Positions 1 to 8,512 of a stretch of 38,383 bases of DNA are shown in pieces. Made by a program: the position numbers and the translations under genes. The stretch is taken from assembly GCA_013153755.1 (NCBI GenBank), contig JAADDU010000022.1:1-38383 (forward strand). The letters are read 5' to 3'. Source of the stretch: Campylobacterota bacterium. GTDB taxonomy: Bacteria; Campylobacterota; Campylobacteria; Campylobacterales; Sulfurimonadaceae. The notes below the pieces were generated by a model. The model searched no databases. It saw only the letters and a program-made list of their open reading frames with translations, and was not told the DNA's origin. The number at the start of each line of letters is the position of its first letter. The first letter of the stretch is position 1.

Positions 1-825
1 GAACAAACTATGGATGTTATCTGTGTTGGTCAAGTTAGTGGAGCTATGGGTAACTTTGCTCATGCACCACTAGAACTTGAAGAATATACTTGCGAAGAGC
101 TAGGTCTAAAACCAGCTCCTGCATCTAATCAAGTTATACAAAGAGATAGATATGCTAGACTTGCTACTGCTTTGGCTCTTATGGCTTCATCTATAGAAAA
201 GTTTGCTGTTCAAGTTCGCCATTGGCAAAGAACAGAAGTTTATGAGTGTGAAGAGTTTTTTGCAAAAGGGCAAAAAGGCTCATCAGCAATGCCACACAAA
301 AGAAATCCTATCCTTACAGAAAACATAACAGGACTAGCTAGAATGATAAGAGCTTATGCTACTCCTGCTATGGAAAATGTAGCTTTATGGCATGAGAGAG
401 ATATAAGTCACTCTTCAACTGAACGTTTTTGGTTACCAGATGCGTTTGTTACTACCGACTTTATGCTTCATCGTATGAATAATGTTATAGCTAACCTAAC
501 AGTTTACCCTGAAAATATGATGAAAAACCTAAACCTAACAGGTGGACTTGTTTTTTCTCAAAGAGTTCTACTTGAACTTCCACTTCAAGGTGTAAGTCGT
601 GAAGATGCTTATAAAATCGTTCAAAGAAATGCTATGAAAGTTTGGGAGGAGATTCAAAATGGTCGTCCAACTATAAATGAAAAAGGGGAATCTCTTTACC
701 TAAATCATCTTTTAGCAGATGAGGAACTTAGAAGTAAACTTAGTGAAGAACAGATAAGAGAGTGTTTTAACTATGATTACTATACTAAAAATGTAGATAA
801 TATTTTCAAAAGAGTTTTTAAATAA
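1..825 (+). CDS. purB: Adenylosuccinate lyase, 5'-truncated by window edge
   Basis: Fumarase/aspartase-superfamily lyase that acts twice in purine synthesis: SAICAR to AICAR, and adenylosuccinate to AMP, releasing fumarate each time. The frame is open from base 1 (Glu-Gln-Thr before the first Met at 10), so the start lies outside the window and the Met at 10 is internal. The superfamily signature loop SSAMPHKRNP is encoded at 280-309, and the helical core and C-terminal domain follow to a TAA at 823-825. About 274 codons are present; the family is usually 430-460 aa, so roughly the C-terminal 60% is seen. nrdA follows after 12 bases, suggesting co-transcription of purine and deoxynucleotide genes. 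Confidence 0.95.
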   Translation, partial: EQTMDVICVGQVSGAMGNFAHAPLELEEYTCEELGLKPAPASNQVIQRDRYARLATALALMASSIEKFAVQVRHWQRTEVYECEEFFAKGQKGSSAMPHKRNPILTENITGLARMIRAYATPAMENVALWHERDISHSSTERFWLPDAFVTTDFMLHRMNNVIANLTVYPENMMKNLNLTGGLVFSQRVLLELPLQGVSREDAYKIVQRNAMKVWEEIQNGRPTINEKGESLYLNHLLADEELRSKLSEEQIRECFNYDYYTKNVDNIFKRVFK

Positions 826-837
826 TCGAGGATTTAT

Positions 838-3204
838 ATGATAACAATTATAAAAAGAAATGGTAGAACAGAACCATTAGATATAACAAAGATTCAAAAA
901 TATACTTCAGCAGCAGTTGAAGGTCTAGGCAATGTAAGTCAAAGTGAGTTAGAAGTTGATGCCCAAATTCACTTTCGTGATGGCATAACATCAAAAGAGA
1001 TTCAACAGACACTTATAAAGACTGCTGTAGATAAGATAGATATAGATGCACCAAACTGGACATTTGTAGCTTCAAGACTCTTTATGTTTAATCTTTATCA
1101 TCAAGTGAATGGTTTTACAGGTTATACCTCTTTAGAAAAGTATTTTACAAAAGGGGAAAAAGAGGGCAGACTTTTAAAAGGTTTAAAAGAGATGTATGAC
1201 CTTGATAGGTTAGATAAACATATAAAGCCAGAGCGTGATATGCTATTTAACTACCTTGGTGTTAAAACTCTTTATGATAGATACCTCATAAAAGATAGCA
1301 ACGGTAACCCAATAGAACTTCCTCAACATATGTTTATGGCTATAGCTATGTTCTTGGCTCAGAGGGAAGAAAAAAAAGAAGAGTGGGCTATAAAATTTTA
1401 TAACATGATAAGTAAGTTTGAAGTTATGTTAGCTACTCCGACGCTAAGTAATGCAAGAACAACTAGACATCAGCTTAGTTCTTGTTATATAGGTTCAACT
1501 CCAGATAACATTGAGGGGATTTTTGACTCTTATGCTGAGATGGCAATGCTAAGTAAATTTGGTGGTGGTATCGGTTGGGATTGGACTGGTATCCGTTCTA
1601 TGGGTAGTTTTATAGATGGACATAAAAATGCAGCTGGTGGAACTGTACCGTTTTTAAAAATCACAAACGATATAGCTATAGCAGTTGACCAACTAGGAAC
1701 TAGAAAAGGTGCTATAGCTGTTTATATGGAACCTTGGCATATAGATATAAATGACTTTTTAGACCTTAAAAAGAATTCTGGAGAAGAGAGAAGAAGAGCA
1801 CATGACCTTTTTCCAGCTATGTGGTTAAATGATTTGTTTATGCAAAGAGTTCAAGAAGATGGTATCTGGACACTTTTTGACCCTTATGATGCTAGAGAAT
1901 TAACCAATCTTTATGGAGATGCTTTTAAGAAAAGGTATGAAGAGTTAGAAGAGGATGAATCTGTAGTAAAAGATAAGATAAAAGCTAAAAATCTTTGGAA
2001 AAAGATACTAACAAGTTACTTTGAAACTGGTTCACCTTTTTTATGTTTTAAAGATAATGCAAATCGAGCTAACCCTAACAACCATACAGGTGTTATAAGA
2101 AGCTCAAACCTTTGTACAGAGATTTTTCAAAACACAAAACCAAACCATTACAAAATAAAATTTATCTTTGAAAATGGAGATAGTATATCTTACGAAGAGG
2201 AAGAGATAGTAACACTAGATAGTGGACTTGAAAAACCAGCTAAAAAAGTTACTGCTCTTGATTCTCTTGGTGGGCAACAAATCTATGTCGTAGAGAAAGA
2301 GAAGATAAATGGAGATACTGCTGTTTGTAACCTTGCATCTGTAAATCTATCTCGTATAAATACAAAAGAAGATATAGATAGAGTTGTACCTATTGCCATA
2401 AGATGTTTGGACAATGTTATAGACTTGAATTTCTATCCTGTAGAGAAAGTAAAACGAACTAACATGAAGTCTCGCTCTATCGGTTTAGGTGTTATGGGTG
2501 AAGCTCAAATGTTAGCTGAAAAAGGGATAGTTTGGGGAAGTCAAGAGCATTTTGACAAGATAGATGAAGTAATGGAAGCTGTTAGTTACAATGCTATCAA
2601 TTCATCTTCAGATTTAGCACTAGAAAAAGGGTGCTATCCTGAGTATGAAGGCTCTGAATGGAGCAAAGGTATCATGCCGATGGACCATGCAAATGCAGAG
2701 GTTATAAACCTTGTTGATAGAGGTGGGTTGTTTGCTTCGTCTTATGAGTGGGATGATTTAAGAGCTAAAGTTAAAAAACAGGGGATGAGAAATGGTTACC
2801 TGATGGCTATTGCACCAACTAGTTCTATCTCTATCTTGACTGGTACTACTCAAGCTATTGAGCCAGTATTTAAACGAAAGTGGTTTGAAGAAAACTTGAG
2901 TGGTCTTATCCCTGTTGTTGTTCCAAAACTCTCTCCTGAGACTTGGGCTTATTATACACCAGCTTATGATATGAACCAAACACTACTCATAAAAGCAGCA
3001 GCTATCCGTCAAAAATGGATAGACCAAGGTCAAAGTTTAAATATCTTTATAACACTAGATAAAGCAAGTGGTAAATATCTAAACGAGATATATATGTTAG
3101 CATGGAGACTTGGACTAAAATCAACTTACTATCTTCGCTCACAATCTCCAGAAGTTAGCAATGATGTAGAAGACAGAAGTATGGAATGTGTAGGTTGTCA
3201 ATAG
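838..3204 (+). CDS. nrdA: Ribonucleoside-diphosphate reductase class I, alpha subunit
   Basis: Reduces ribonucleoside diphosphates to deoxynucleotides together with a radical-carrying beta subunit. Residues 1-90 form an ATP-cone allosteric domain. The active-site pair is Cys216 (in LSSCYIGS) and Cys497 (in CNLASVNL). The radical-site block NLCTE gives Asn424, Cys426 and Glu428. Tyr764-Tyr765 match the radical-transfer tyrosine pair, and the tail ends MECVGCQ, the swinging thiols that thioredoxin re-reduces. Residues about 432-493 between Cys426 and Cys497 are an insertion of nearly 50 aa compared with the E. coli enzyme, where these cysteines lie 23 apart. An AGGA Shine-Dalgarno precedes the ATG. 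No beta-subunit gene lies in the window. Confidence 0.97.
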   Translation: MITIIKRNGRTEPLDITKIQKYTSAAVEGLGNVSQSELEVDAQIHFRDGITSKEIQQTLIKTAVDKIDIDAPNWTFVASRLFMFNLYHQVNGFTGYTSLEKYFTKGEKEGRLLKGLKEMYDLDRLDKHIKPERDMLFNYLGVKTLYDRYLIKDSNGNPIELPQHMFMAIAMFLAQREEKKEEWAIKFYNMISKFEVMLATPTLSNARTTRHQLSSCYIGSTPDNIEGIFDSYAEMAMLSKFGGGIGWDWTGIRSMGSFIDGHKNAAGGTVPFLKITNDIAIAVDQLGTRKGAIAVYMEPWHIDINDFLDLKKNSGEERRRAHDLFPAMWLNDLFMQRVQEDGIWTLFDPYDARELTNLYGDAFKKRYEELEEDESVVKDKIKAKNLWKKILTSYFETGSPFLCFKDNANRANPNNHTGVIRSSNLCTEIFQNTKPNHYKIKFIFENGDSISYEEEEIVTLDSGLEKPAKKVTALDSLGGQQIYVVEKEKINGDTAVCNLASVNLSRINTKEDIDRVVPIAIRCLDNVIDLNFYPVEKVKRTNMKSRSIGLGVMGEAQMLAEKGIVWGSQEHFDKIDEVMEAVSYNAINSSSDLALEKGCYPEYEGSEWSKGIMPMDHANAEVINLVDRGGLFASSYEWDDLRAKVKKQGMRNGYLMAIAPTSSISILTGTTQAIEPVFKRKWFEENLSGLIPVVVPKLSPETWAYYTPAYDMNQTLLIKAAAIRQKWIDQGQSLNIFITLDKASGKYLNEIYMLAWRLGLKSTYYLRSQSPEVSNDVEDRSMECVGCQ

Positions 3205-3205
3205 A

Positions 3206-3574
3206 ATGAAACCACTACTTAAAACTGAGCTAAATAGTTTTAATGAGAGATTTTGTAACTTTGTAGATGCAGAGTTACGAACTATAGATATAACATCACC
3301 AACAACTATGTTAGTTAAAATTGCCACTCAAGACAAAAATAAAGAGTTTGATTGGATAACTTTAGAGTTAGAGTTTGGTGGTGTTAGTGATGCCAATCTT
3401 ATAGATGATAGCAAGCTCTCATTTGTAGATATGAGTGAGGGTGCAAATATCATACACGAAGATAATCATTTTGGTTTTTGCATAGGTAGTTACAAAAATA
3501 TATCTAGTTTAAAAAACAGTTTACTGTATATTATCTCTTCAAATTTAAAATACGATATAAAATCATATAACTAA
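3206..3574 (+). CDS. Uncharacterised 122-aa protein between nrdA and thioredoxin gene
   Basis: I do not recognise a family. The ATG begins one base after the nrdA stop, and a thioredoxin gene follows 12 bases later, so this is probably a translationally linked member of the nrdA unit. The protein is soluble, mixed alpha/beta in appearance and acidic, with two cysteines (CNF near residue 17 and FCIG near residue 92) and no signal peptide, membrane segment or metal motif. A sequence with alternating hydrophobic strands such as WITLELEF suggests a small globular domain. A role linked to ribonucleotide reduction is only a guess from position. Codon use resembles its neighbours, and I am fairly sure it is a real gene. 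Confidence 0.75.
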   Translation: MKPLLKTELNSFNERFCNFVDAELRTIDITSPTTMLVKIATQDKNKEFDWITLELEFGGVSDANLIDDSKLSFVDMSEGANIIHEDNHFGFCIGSYKNISSLKNSLLYIISSNLKYDIKSYN

Positions 3575-3586
3575 AAGGAGCAAGAT

Positions 3587-4009
3587 ATGAGAGTAGTTTG
3601 TCCCCATTGTAAAAGTGTAAACAACATCCCATTTAAAGATTCTTACAAAAAAGCTAACTGTGGAAAGTGTAAAAATTCACTCTTAGATACTAATCCTATA
3701 GAACTTACTGCATCTAACTTTGATGAGGTTATAGTAAACAGTGACATACCTGTTGTAGTTGATTTTTGGGCTCCTTGGTGTGGACCTTGCAAGATGTTTG
3801 AACCAACATTTAAAAGTAGTGCATCTAAGTTCCCTCTAAAAGCTTTATACGTTAAAGTAAATACTGAAAATGAACAACAGCTTGGTGCTAGATTTGGTAT
3901 AAGAAGCATACCAACTTTGATGATATTTAAAGATGCAAAAGAGGTTCATAGAGCTTCAGGAGCTCTTGATGGGAGTAGTTTAAATAATTTGGTAGCAAGA
4001 TTTATATGA
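3587..4009 (+). CDS. trxC: Thioredoxin with N-terminal zinc ribbon (thioredoxin-2 type)
   Basis: Disulfide reductase of 140 aa. Residues 1-30 form a zinc ribbon with Cys5, Cys8, Cys25 and Cys28 (CPHC and CGKC). The thioredoxin fold follows with active site WCGPC at 64-68 and the cis-proline loop RSIPT (Pro109). This arrangement is that of E. coli thioredoxin 2. A good Shine-Dalgarno (AAGGAG) precedes the ATG. Lying just downstream of nrdA, it could serve as electron donor to the C-terminal CxxC of NrdA, which is inference from proximity. The stop overlaps the next ATG (ATGA), indicating translational coupling. The symbol follows domain architecture; a general trx name would also be acceptable. 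Confidence 0.93.
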   Translation: MRVVCPHCKSVNNIPFKDSYKKANCGKCKNSLLDTNPIELTASNFDEVIVNSDIPVVVDFWAPWCGPCKMFEPTFKSSASKFPLKALYVKVNTENEQQLGARFGIRSIPTLMIFKDAKEVHRASGALDGSSLNNLVARFI

Positions 4010-4467
4010 GGTTATTTATATCTATATTTATGATATTTATGATTTCATCCAATTTAAGTGCATACTCAAGAAGTATAGTTGTCTCCACCTATGCAAAGAA
4101 AAAAGATGCAAAACTAGCATTAACATCTACACAGAAGAAGTATGCTAAATTTTCAAGACTTGTAGAGTATGCTAAAGAAAATGATTTTGAAGTTAATATT
4201 TTAAAAACTGGTAAGTATTTTGTAATAGTAGTGGAGCCATTTTTTGACAAAACTACATTAAAAAAAGCATTAAAGAAGATAAAAGAAGAGTTTAGTACGG
4301 CATTTGCTACAAACTATTTAGGCTTAAAAAAGATTAAAAAAGTAGAAGAACCAAAAAAGGCTAAAAAAGAGATATCACCTATAGATATAAAAAAGCATAA
4401 CAATCAAGAGATGAAGGAGATTGTTGATGCTGAAAAATGTTCTTGGATTTTTGGGTGTGAAGAGTAA
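4006..4467 (+). CDS. Secreted or membrane-anchored SPOR-like protein
   Basis: A 153-aa protein starting within the stop codon of the thioredoxin gene (ATGA overlap). Residues 1-19 form a signal peptide or anchor (RLFISIFMIFMISSNLSAYS). Residues about 20-110 look like one SPOR-like peptidoglycan-binding unit: strand SIVVSTYAKKKDAKLAL, helix, strand FEVNILKTGKYFVIVVEPF, then a second helix. A lysine-rich linker and an unrecognised C-terminus with two cysteines (CSWIFGC) follow. The SPOR assignment is by pattern (strand-helix-strand with the KYFVIVVEPF strand) and is not certain. The gene converges on ppnP with only seven bases between the stop codons and no evident terminator hairpin. Confidence 0.7.
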   Translation: MRLFISIFMIFMISSNLSAYSRSIVVSTYAKKKDAKLALTSTQKKYAKFSRLVEYAKENDFEVNILKTGKYFVIVVEPFFDKTTLKKALKKIKEEFSTAFATNYLGLKKIKKVEEPKKAKKEISPIDIKKHNNQEMKEIVDAEKCSWIFGCEE

Positions 4468-4474
4468 CCCTAGC

Positions 4475-4786
4475 CTAACTGATATATGAACAACAGTAAT
4501 CTGTAACTTTTTTAATTTTTAAGTCAAATGATGAGTTTGCTGGTACATTAAAAGTTTCTGGAGTATTGAGTGTTTTCCATTCTTCATTTGGTAGTTTTAT
4601 ATCTAACTCTCCACTCATTATCTCCATGATTTCAGCTTTATCAGTAGCAAAAGTGTATTCACCCTCTAGCATGATACCAAGTGATTTTATACTACCATCT
4701 TCAAACTCTATAGTTCTACTTGTTACTTTGCCATCATAGTAAATATTTGCTTTTTTTATGATAGTAACATTGTTAAATTTTGACAT
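4475..4786 (-). CDS. ppnP: Pyrimidine/purine nucleoside phosphorylase (DUF1255 family)
   Basis: Small single-cupin enzyme that phosphorolyses a range of nucleosides to base and ribose-1-phosphate. The 103-aa product carries the family hallmarks MLEGEYTFATDK, IMSGELDIKLP and ETFNVPANSSFDL, closely resembling E. coli PpnP (YaiE, about 94 aa). The start is an ATG with AGGA seven to nine bases upstream on the minus strand. It is separated by about 130 bases of AT-rich DNA from the next minus-strand gene, so it probably has its own promoter. There is no signal peptide; a cytosolic salvage role fits the nearby nucleotide genes, although they are on the other strand. Confidence 0.92.
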   Translation of the reverse strand: MSKFNNVTIIKKANIYYDGKVTSRTIEFEDGSIKSLGIMLEGEYTFATDKAEIMEIMSGELDIKLPNEEWKTLNTPETFNVPANSSFDLKIKKVTDYCCSYIS

Positions 4787-4917
4787 TATTATTCCTTTTT
4801 TTATTTATAAAATAATATCCTAAAAATGCTAAATTATTTTTAATTTTGTATCATGCTTATTTTATACTTATATCAGCATAAGCAATACAAAAAAAGCTGA
4901 AACAAGGTATGTGAACC

Positions 4918-5883
4918 TTATTCCCAGTCAAGAAGTCTTTGCTGTCCTTCTAAGCCTCTTATATGAGTTACATCCTGAGAAACCTCTATAACACCTTTAT
5001 ATGTTCCTTCATCATCACGAATAGCAAAGTAACGAATATGGATAAATTTGCCTTTAAATGTGATCCAAAATTCTGCCTCATCTCTTCTACCAGCTTTAAA
5101 TTCACGAAGAATCATAAGAACTTGGTCAACTGACTTTGGTGGATGACAAAACTTTACTTCACGACCGATAATACCAGCACTTCTTGGAAAAACTCTATTT
5201 TCTCCACGATTATAAAATATAACTATATCATTTTCATCTACATAGGTTATATCGACAGGCATGAATTTTAAAAGCCAATTTATCTGTTCTGGAAGCATAT
5301 GCCCTTGGTCTAAATCTATGCGATTTTCAAGTGAAAATGGTAATTTTCTTTTTTTTGTATCTTGGGATGGGTGAATATATTCTCCCTCTATATGAGGAGG
5401 ATAAAGTGTTGGAGCTTCATCAAACATCCATCCTATCTCTTCATCTCCATCACGCATCTCTTTCCAGTCATCTTCTTGAAGCATAGAAAGAGCATTTGGA
5501 AAAAGTCTTCCCTCCTCAACTTGTAGTATATGTTCTAAGTTTCTAAAAAGATTATCTAGTGATAGTTTTAGAGAGTTTATCTCTTTTGTTTTAGATAAAT
5601 TTCTACATACTTTAAAGATAGCACGAATGTCATCATGAAAAGCCCACATATTTTGAGAAGGAGATGTCCAACCATATTTTTCTAAGTAAGGAAAAAGTTG
5701 ATTTTCTTTTCTAGCAAAATGTTTTTCAGTTTTACTTAGTTTCTCAAATAGTGTTAAAAACTCGTCATAGTTTTGGTTTAAATCTATGTTATTTATGTTC
5801 TCTATTAAAGAACGGATAAGTTGATTTTCCTCCAAATAAACCCGTACAGGGTGTCCTTGTGGTAGGTTATCGAATGGAGTCAT
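4918..5883 (-). CDS. DUF438 / hemerythrin-like / PAS domain protein
   Basis: A 321-aa cytosolic protein of the DUF438-PAS type. The N-terminal half (about 1-150) is helical and hemerythrin-like, with spaced His and Glu residues (GHPV, HFARKENQLFPYLEKYG, WAFHDD, HILQVEEGRLFP) that could bind a di-iron centre. The C-terminal half (about 200-315) is a PAS domain beginning at INWLLKFMPVDITYVDE, with the family-typical stretches VFPRSAGIIGREVKFCHPP and VIEVSQDVTHIRGL. No kinase, cyclase or DNA-binding output domain is attached, so it would have to signal by protein contact, store a ligand or do chemistry itself. It sits 64 bases downstream of a haem-motif chemoreceptor in the same orientation, so oxygen, NO or redox sensing is plausible but inferred. 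Confidence 0.85.
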   Translation of the reverse strand: MTPFDNLPQGHPVRVYLEENQLIRSLIENINNIDLNQNYDEFLTLFEKLSKTEKHFARKENQLFPYLEKYGWTSPSQNMWAFHDDIRAIFKVCRNLSKTKEINSLKLSLDNLFRNLEHILQVEEGRLFPNALSMLQEDDWKEMRDGDEEIGWMFDEAPTLYPPHIEGEYIHPSQDTKKRKLPFSLENRIDLDQGHMLPEQINWLLKFMPVDITYVDENDIVIFYNRGENRVFPRSAGIIGREVKFCHPPKSVDQVLMILREFKAGRRDEAEFWITFKGKFIHIRYFAIRDDEGTYKGVIEVSQDVTHIRGLEGQQRLLDWE

Positions 5884-5947
5884 ATTTAGCCTTTGATATA
5901 TTAAAATAAGTTTATAGTATATTTTAACATATCTTTTGGTTATACTT

Positions 5948-7549
5948 CTAGCTTTTAAACTCGTCTATAGTTGATTGTAAGGAAGATGCTATCTTAACAA
6001 GCTTTTCTAAATCATTTTCTATACTTAATATGCTTGTATTGTTCGCAGTAGATAGTACATCTATCTTATGAACTTCTTCGATAATATTTTCAACACTAGA
6101 AGATATTTCAATCGTATCTTCAGCAGATTTATTTGCAACTTTTGTTGAGTTATCTATGGCATCTGATGTTGTAGTGATTTTCTCTTCCACTTCATTAGAA
6201 ATTTTGATTAGGTTTTCTATATTTTTAGCATTATTATTCATCTTATCACTGACATCGTTTATAGATTGAACAATAGTTCCAACACTTATATCTATCTCTG
6301 TTAAGCTTTTTTGAGTTCGCTCTGCTAATTTTCTAACTTCATCAGCAACAACAGCAAATCCTCTACCATGTTCCCCAGCTCTTGCTGCTTCTATAGCTGC
6401 ATTTAAAGCTAAAAGATTTGTTTGTTCTGCTATCTCTTTTATGACATTTAAAACATTTTTGACTTGGTCAGCATCTGTTCTTAGCGACACTAGCTCGTTT
6501 GATAATTCATTTTCAGTTTCAACAAAAGAGTTTACTTCTTCAGTTAGTGTATATAAAGAATTTTTTGCAGTAGTAAGCTCTTTTTGAGCTTCTTTTACAT
6601 TTTTTTGTGTTTCTTGTGATGCTTGCATATTTTGTGAGAGAAGGTCTTTTATGTTTATACTCTTTTTTGTTGTTTGTGCTACTATATCTCTTTCTTGCTC
6701 TGTACTTTTTCTTATAATATGGCCTGATTGCTCAATCTCATGAGCTATATGTGAGTTTTGCTGACCTAAAGCTTTAACTTCATTTACAGTAATTTGAATC
6801 ATTTTAATAAATTTATTTACTTCATTTGCTGTTTCTCCAAACTCATTTCCACTTTTGTGCTCTAGCCTTTTTGTTAAATCTTTATCTCCACTAACAAGTT
6901 CAGATATACGACTTTTTAGTTCATGAAGAGGGGAAAAAATCTCTTTTGTGAAAAATATTGATGCACCTATACCAAAGAGAATAACACCTATGAGTAAGAA
7001 GATGATTAATGTTGTCTTTGTTGAGGATATATTTTTATCATTACTATCAAGAGAGATAACCAAATCTAATGCTCCAAGAACATACCCTTCTTTAACATTG
7101 TAATGGCAAGATAGACACTTGTTTTCAGCAATCATAGGGCGAATCATACGGATAGAGTGATGTCCATTCTCATTTTTTTCTATAATTTTAATCTTTTTAG
7201 AGTTAATAACTTCTCTAATAAGTTTGTCTTTTGTAAAGCTCTCTTGTGGTGCATAAGCTTCTATGACTGCTTTTGATTTTGAGATATTTAAACTCTCTAT
7301 ACCATCTATTTTTCTTGCATGTTTAAAAGCATCTTGAACTATGCTAGAGTCTCCCATCATCATGCTTCCCGTCATAGTTTGAAAGATAGATGCACTAAGC
7401 ATAGATAGTGATTGTTTTGTTGTTCTTTCTGAGAGGCTAGTAAGTGTTGAAGATAGGTAGTATGTGATCCCAATAAGTCCAATGATACTTAAAGATAAAA
7501 TGGAAAAGATTACTTTAGATTTTACAGTTTTTAGCATTTTATAGTCCAT
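5948..7549 (-). CDS. Methyl-accepting chemotaxis protein with periplasmic c-haem motif
   Basis: Chemoreceptor of 533 aa. A transmembrane helix at about 12-32 is followed by a periplasmic sensor (about 33-178) carrying Cys145-Leu-Ser-Cys148-His149, a CxxCH c-type haem site. Its context resembles DUF3365/Tll0287-like sensors ([24 protein letters not shown]). A second membrane helix at about 179-200, a HAMP domain and the long signalling coiled coil follow, with the conserved hairpin tip [21 protein letters not shown] (from residue 372) and [18 protein letters not shown]. No CheR/CheB-binding pentapeptide is seen at the C-terminus. c-haem sensor domains of this kind in Geobacter receptors are known to sense redox state or small ligands. 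The start at 7549 has a weak ribosome site; Met5 is an alternative. Confidence 0.93.
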   Translation of the reverse strand: MDYKMLKTVKSKVIFSILSLSIIGLIGITYYLSSTLTSLSERTTKQSLSMLSASIFQTMTGSMMMGDSSIVQDAFKHARKIDGIESLNISKSKAVIEAYAPQESFTKDKLIREVINSKKIKIIEKNENGHHSIRMIRPMIAENKCLSCHYNVKEGYVLGALDLVISLDSNDKNISSTKTTLIIFLLIGVILFGIGASIFFTKEIFSPLHELKSRISELVSGDKDLTKRLEHKSGNEFGETANEVNKFIKMIQITVNEVKALGQQNSHIAHEIEQSGHIIRKSTEQERDIVAQTTKKSINIKDLLSQNMQASQETQKNVKEAQKELTTAKNSLYTLTEEVNSFVETENELSNELVSLRTDADQVKNVLNVIKEIAEQTNLLALNAAIEAARAGEHGRGFAVVADEVRKLAERTQKSLTEIDISVGTIVQSINDVSDKMNNNAKNIENLIKISNEVEEKITTTSDAIDNSTKVANKSAEDTIEISSSVENIIEEVHKIDVLSTANNTSILSIENDLEKLVKIASSLQSTIDEFKS

Positions 7550-7612
7550 TTTTATAATTTTATTGAAATTATTATATCCTAATTTGCTCTTTTATTTACT
7601 TTAAATATATTT

Positions 7613-8512
7613 TTATCTGTTTAAAACTAAAATAGTTACAAAAAATACAAAAATATAAAAATCGATTTGCTTTCTTAGTGTAAGTGCTTTTTTTAAATCA
7701 TTTTTATTTAGATTATCTCTTGTTGAGCCAAATTTTGCTTTGTGTTTTAGTTTTCCAAAATAGTAAGTATCTCCACCTAGTGCAATATCTAAACCTTTTG
7801 CCATAGCTGTTATAGGATGTCCAGCATTTGGAGAATCATGTTTTTTTCCATCTTTATAAAAAGAAAATATATGCTTTTGTTTGAAGATAAGCATGATTAA
7901 AATAGCTGTGATTCTAGAGGGGATATAGTTAGCTATGTCATCTAATATAGCTCCAATCTTACCAAAGTTTTCATACTTTTTGTTTCTATACCCAACCATA
8001 GAATCCATAGTATTTATAGCTTTGTAGATAATAATTCCACTTAAACCAAATATACTTAGATAAAAGAGTGGAGCTATAACTCCGTCACTTAGATTTTCTG
8101 CATATGTTTCTATAGATGCTTTATATATATCACTTTCATTTAAGTTTTCACAATCTCTACTAACAAGCATGGCAATTAGTGGCTTTTTATCCACTGCATC
8201 TAAAATCTCTTTTATGGAATCATATAACATTCTGTGTGCTAAAAACATAGATGCAATGCTACTATATAGTATAAGAGATATAAGATAAGGCATTGCATCT
8301 AAAAAGCTTTCTAAGGCAAAAGATATAAAACTAACTAACCCTAACACAAACAAAACTAACAATAATCCTCTGAAAATACTATCTTTATAAAATCTATCTT
8401 CAAAAAAAGATATAAAACTACCTATGATGATGATTGGGTGTTTTATAAATCTAAATTCTCCAAAAATTCTATCTATAAAGTATGCTATGAGGGCAACTAA
8501 AAGATTACTCAT
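7613..8512 (-). CDS. cbiB: Adenosylcobinamide-phosphate synthase
   Basis: Integral membrane enzyme of the late cobalamin pathway that attaches aminopropanol or its phosphate to adenosylcobyric acid. The 299-aa protein has several hydrophobic segments and the two family signatures: YKAINTMDSMVGYRNKKY followed by GAILDDIANYIPSRITA, and HDSPNAGHPITAMAKGLDIALGG. Length fits the family (about 300-320). Its start overlaps the end of cobQ by eight bases, so the two consecutive pathway steps are translationally coupled. The synonym cobD is used in some organisms. No adenosylcobalamin riboswitch was seen upstream of the pair. Confidence 0.94.
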   Translation of the reverse strand: MSNLLVALIAYFIDRIFGEFRFIKHPIIIIGSFISFFEDRFYKDSIFRGLLLVLFVLGLVSFISFALESFLDAMPYLISLILYSSIASMFLAHRMLYDSIKEILDAVDKKPLIAMLVSRDCENLNESDIYKASIETYAENLSDGVIAPLFYLSIFGLSGIIIYKAINTMDSMVGYRNKKYENFGKIGAILDDIANYIPSRITAILIMLIFKQKHIFSFYKDGKKHDSPNAGHPITAMAKGLDIALGGDTYYFGKLKHKAKFGSTRDNLNKNDLKKALTLRKQIDFYIFVFFVTILVLNR

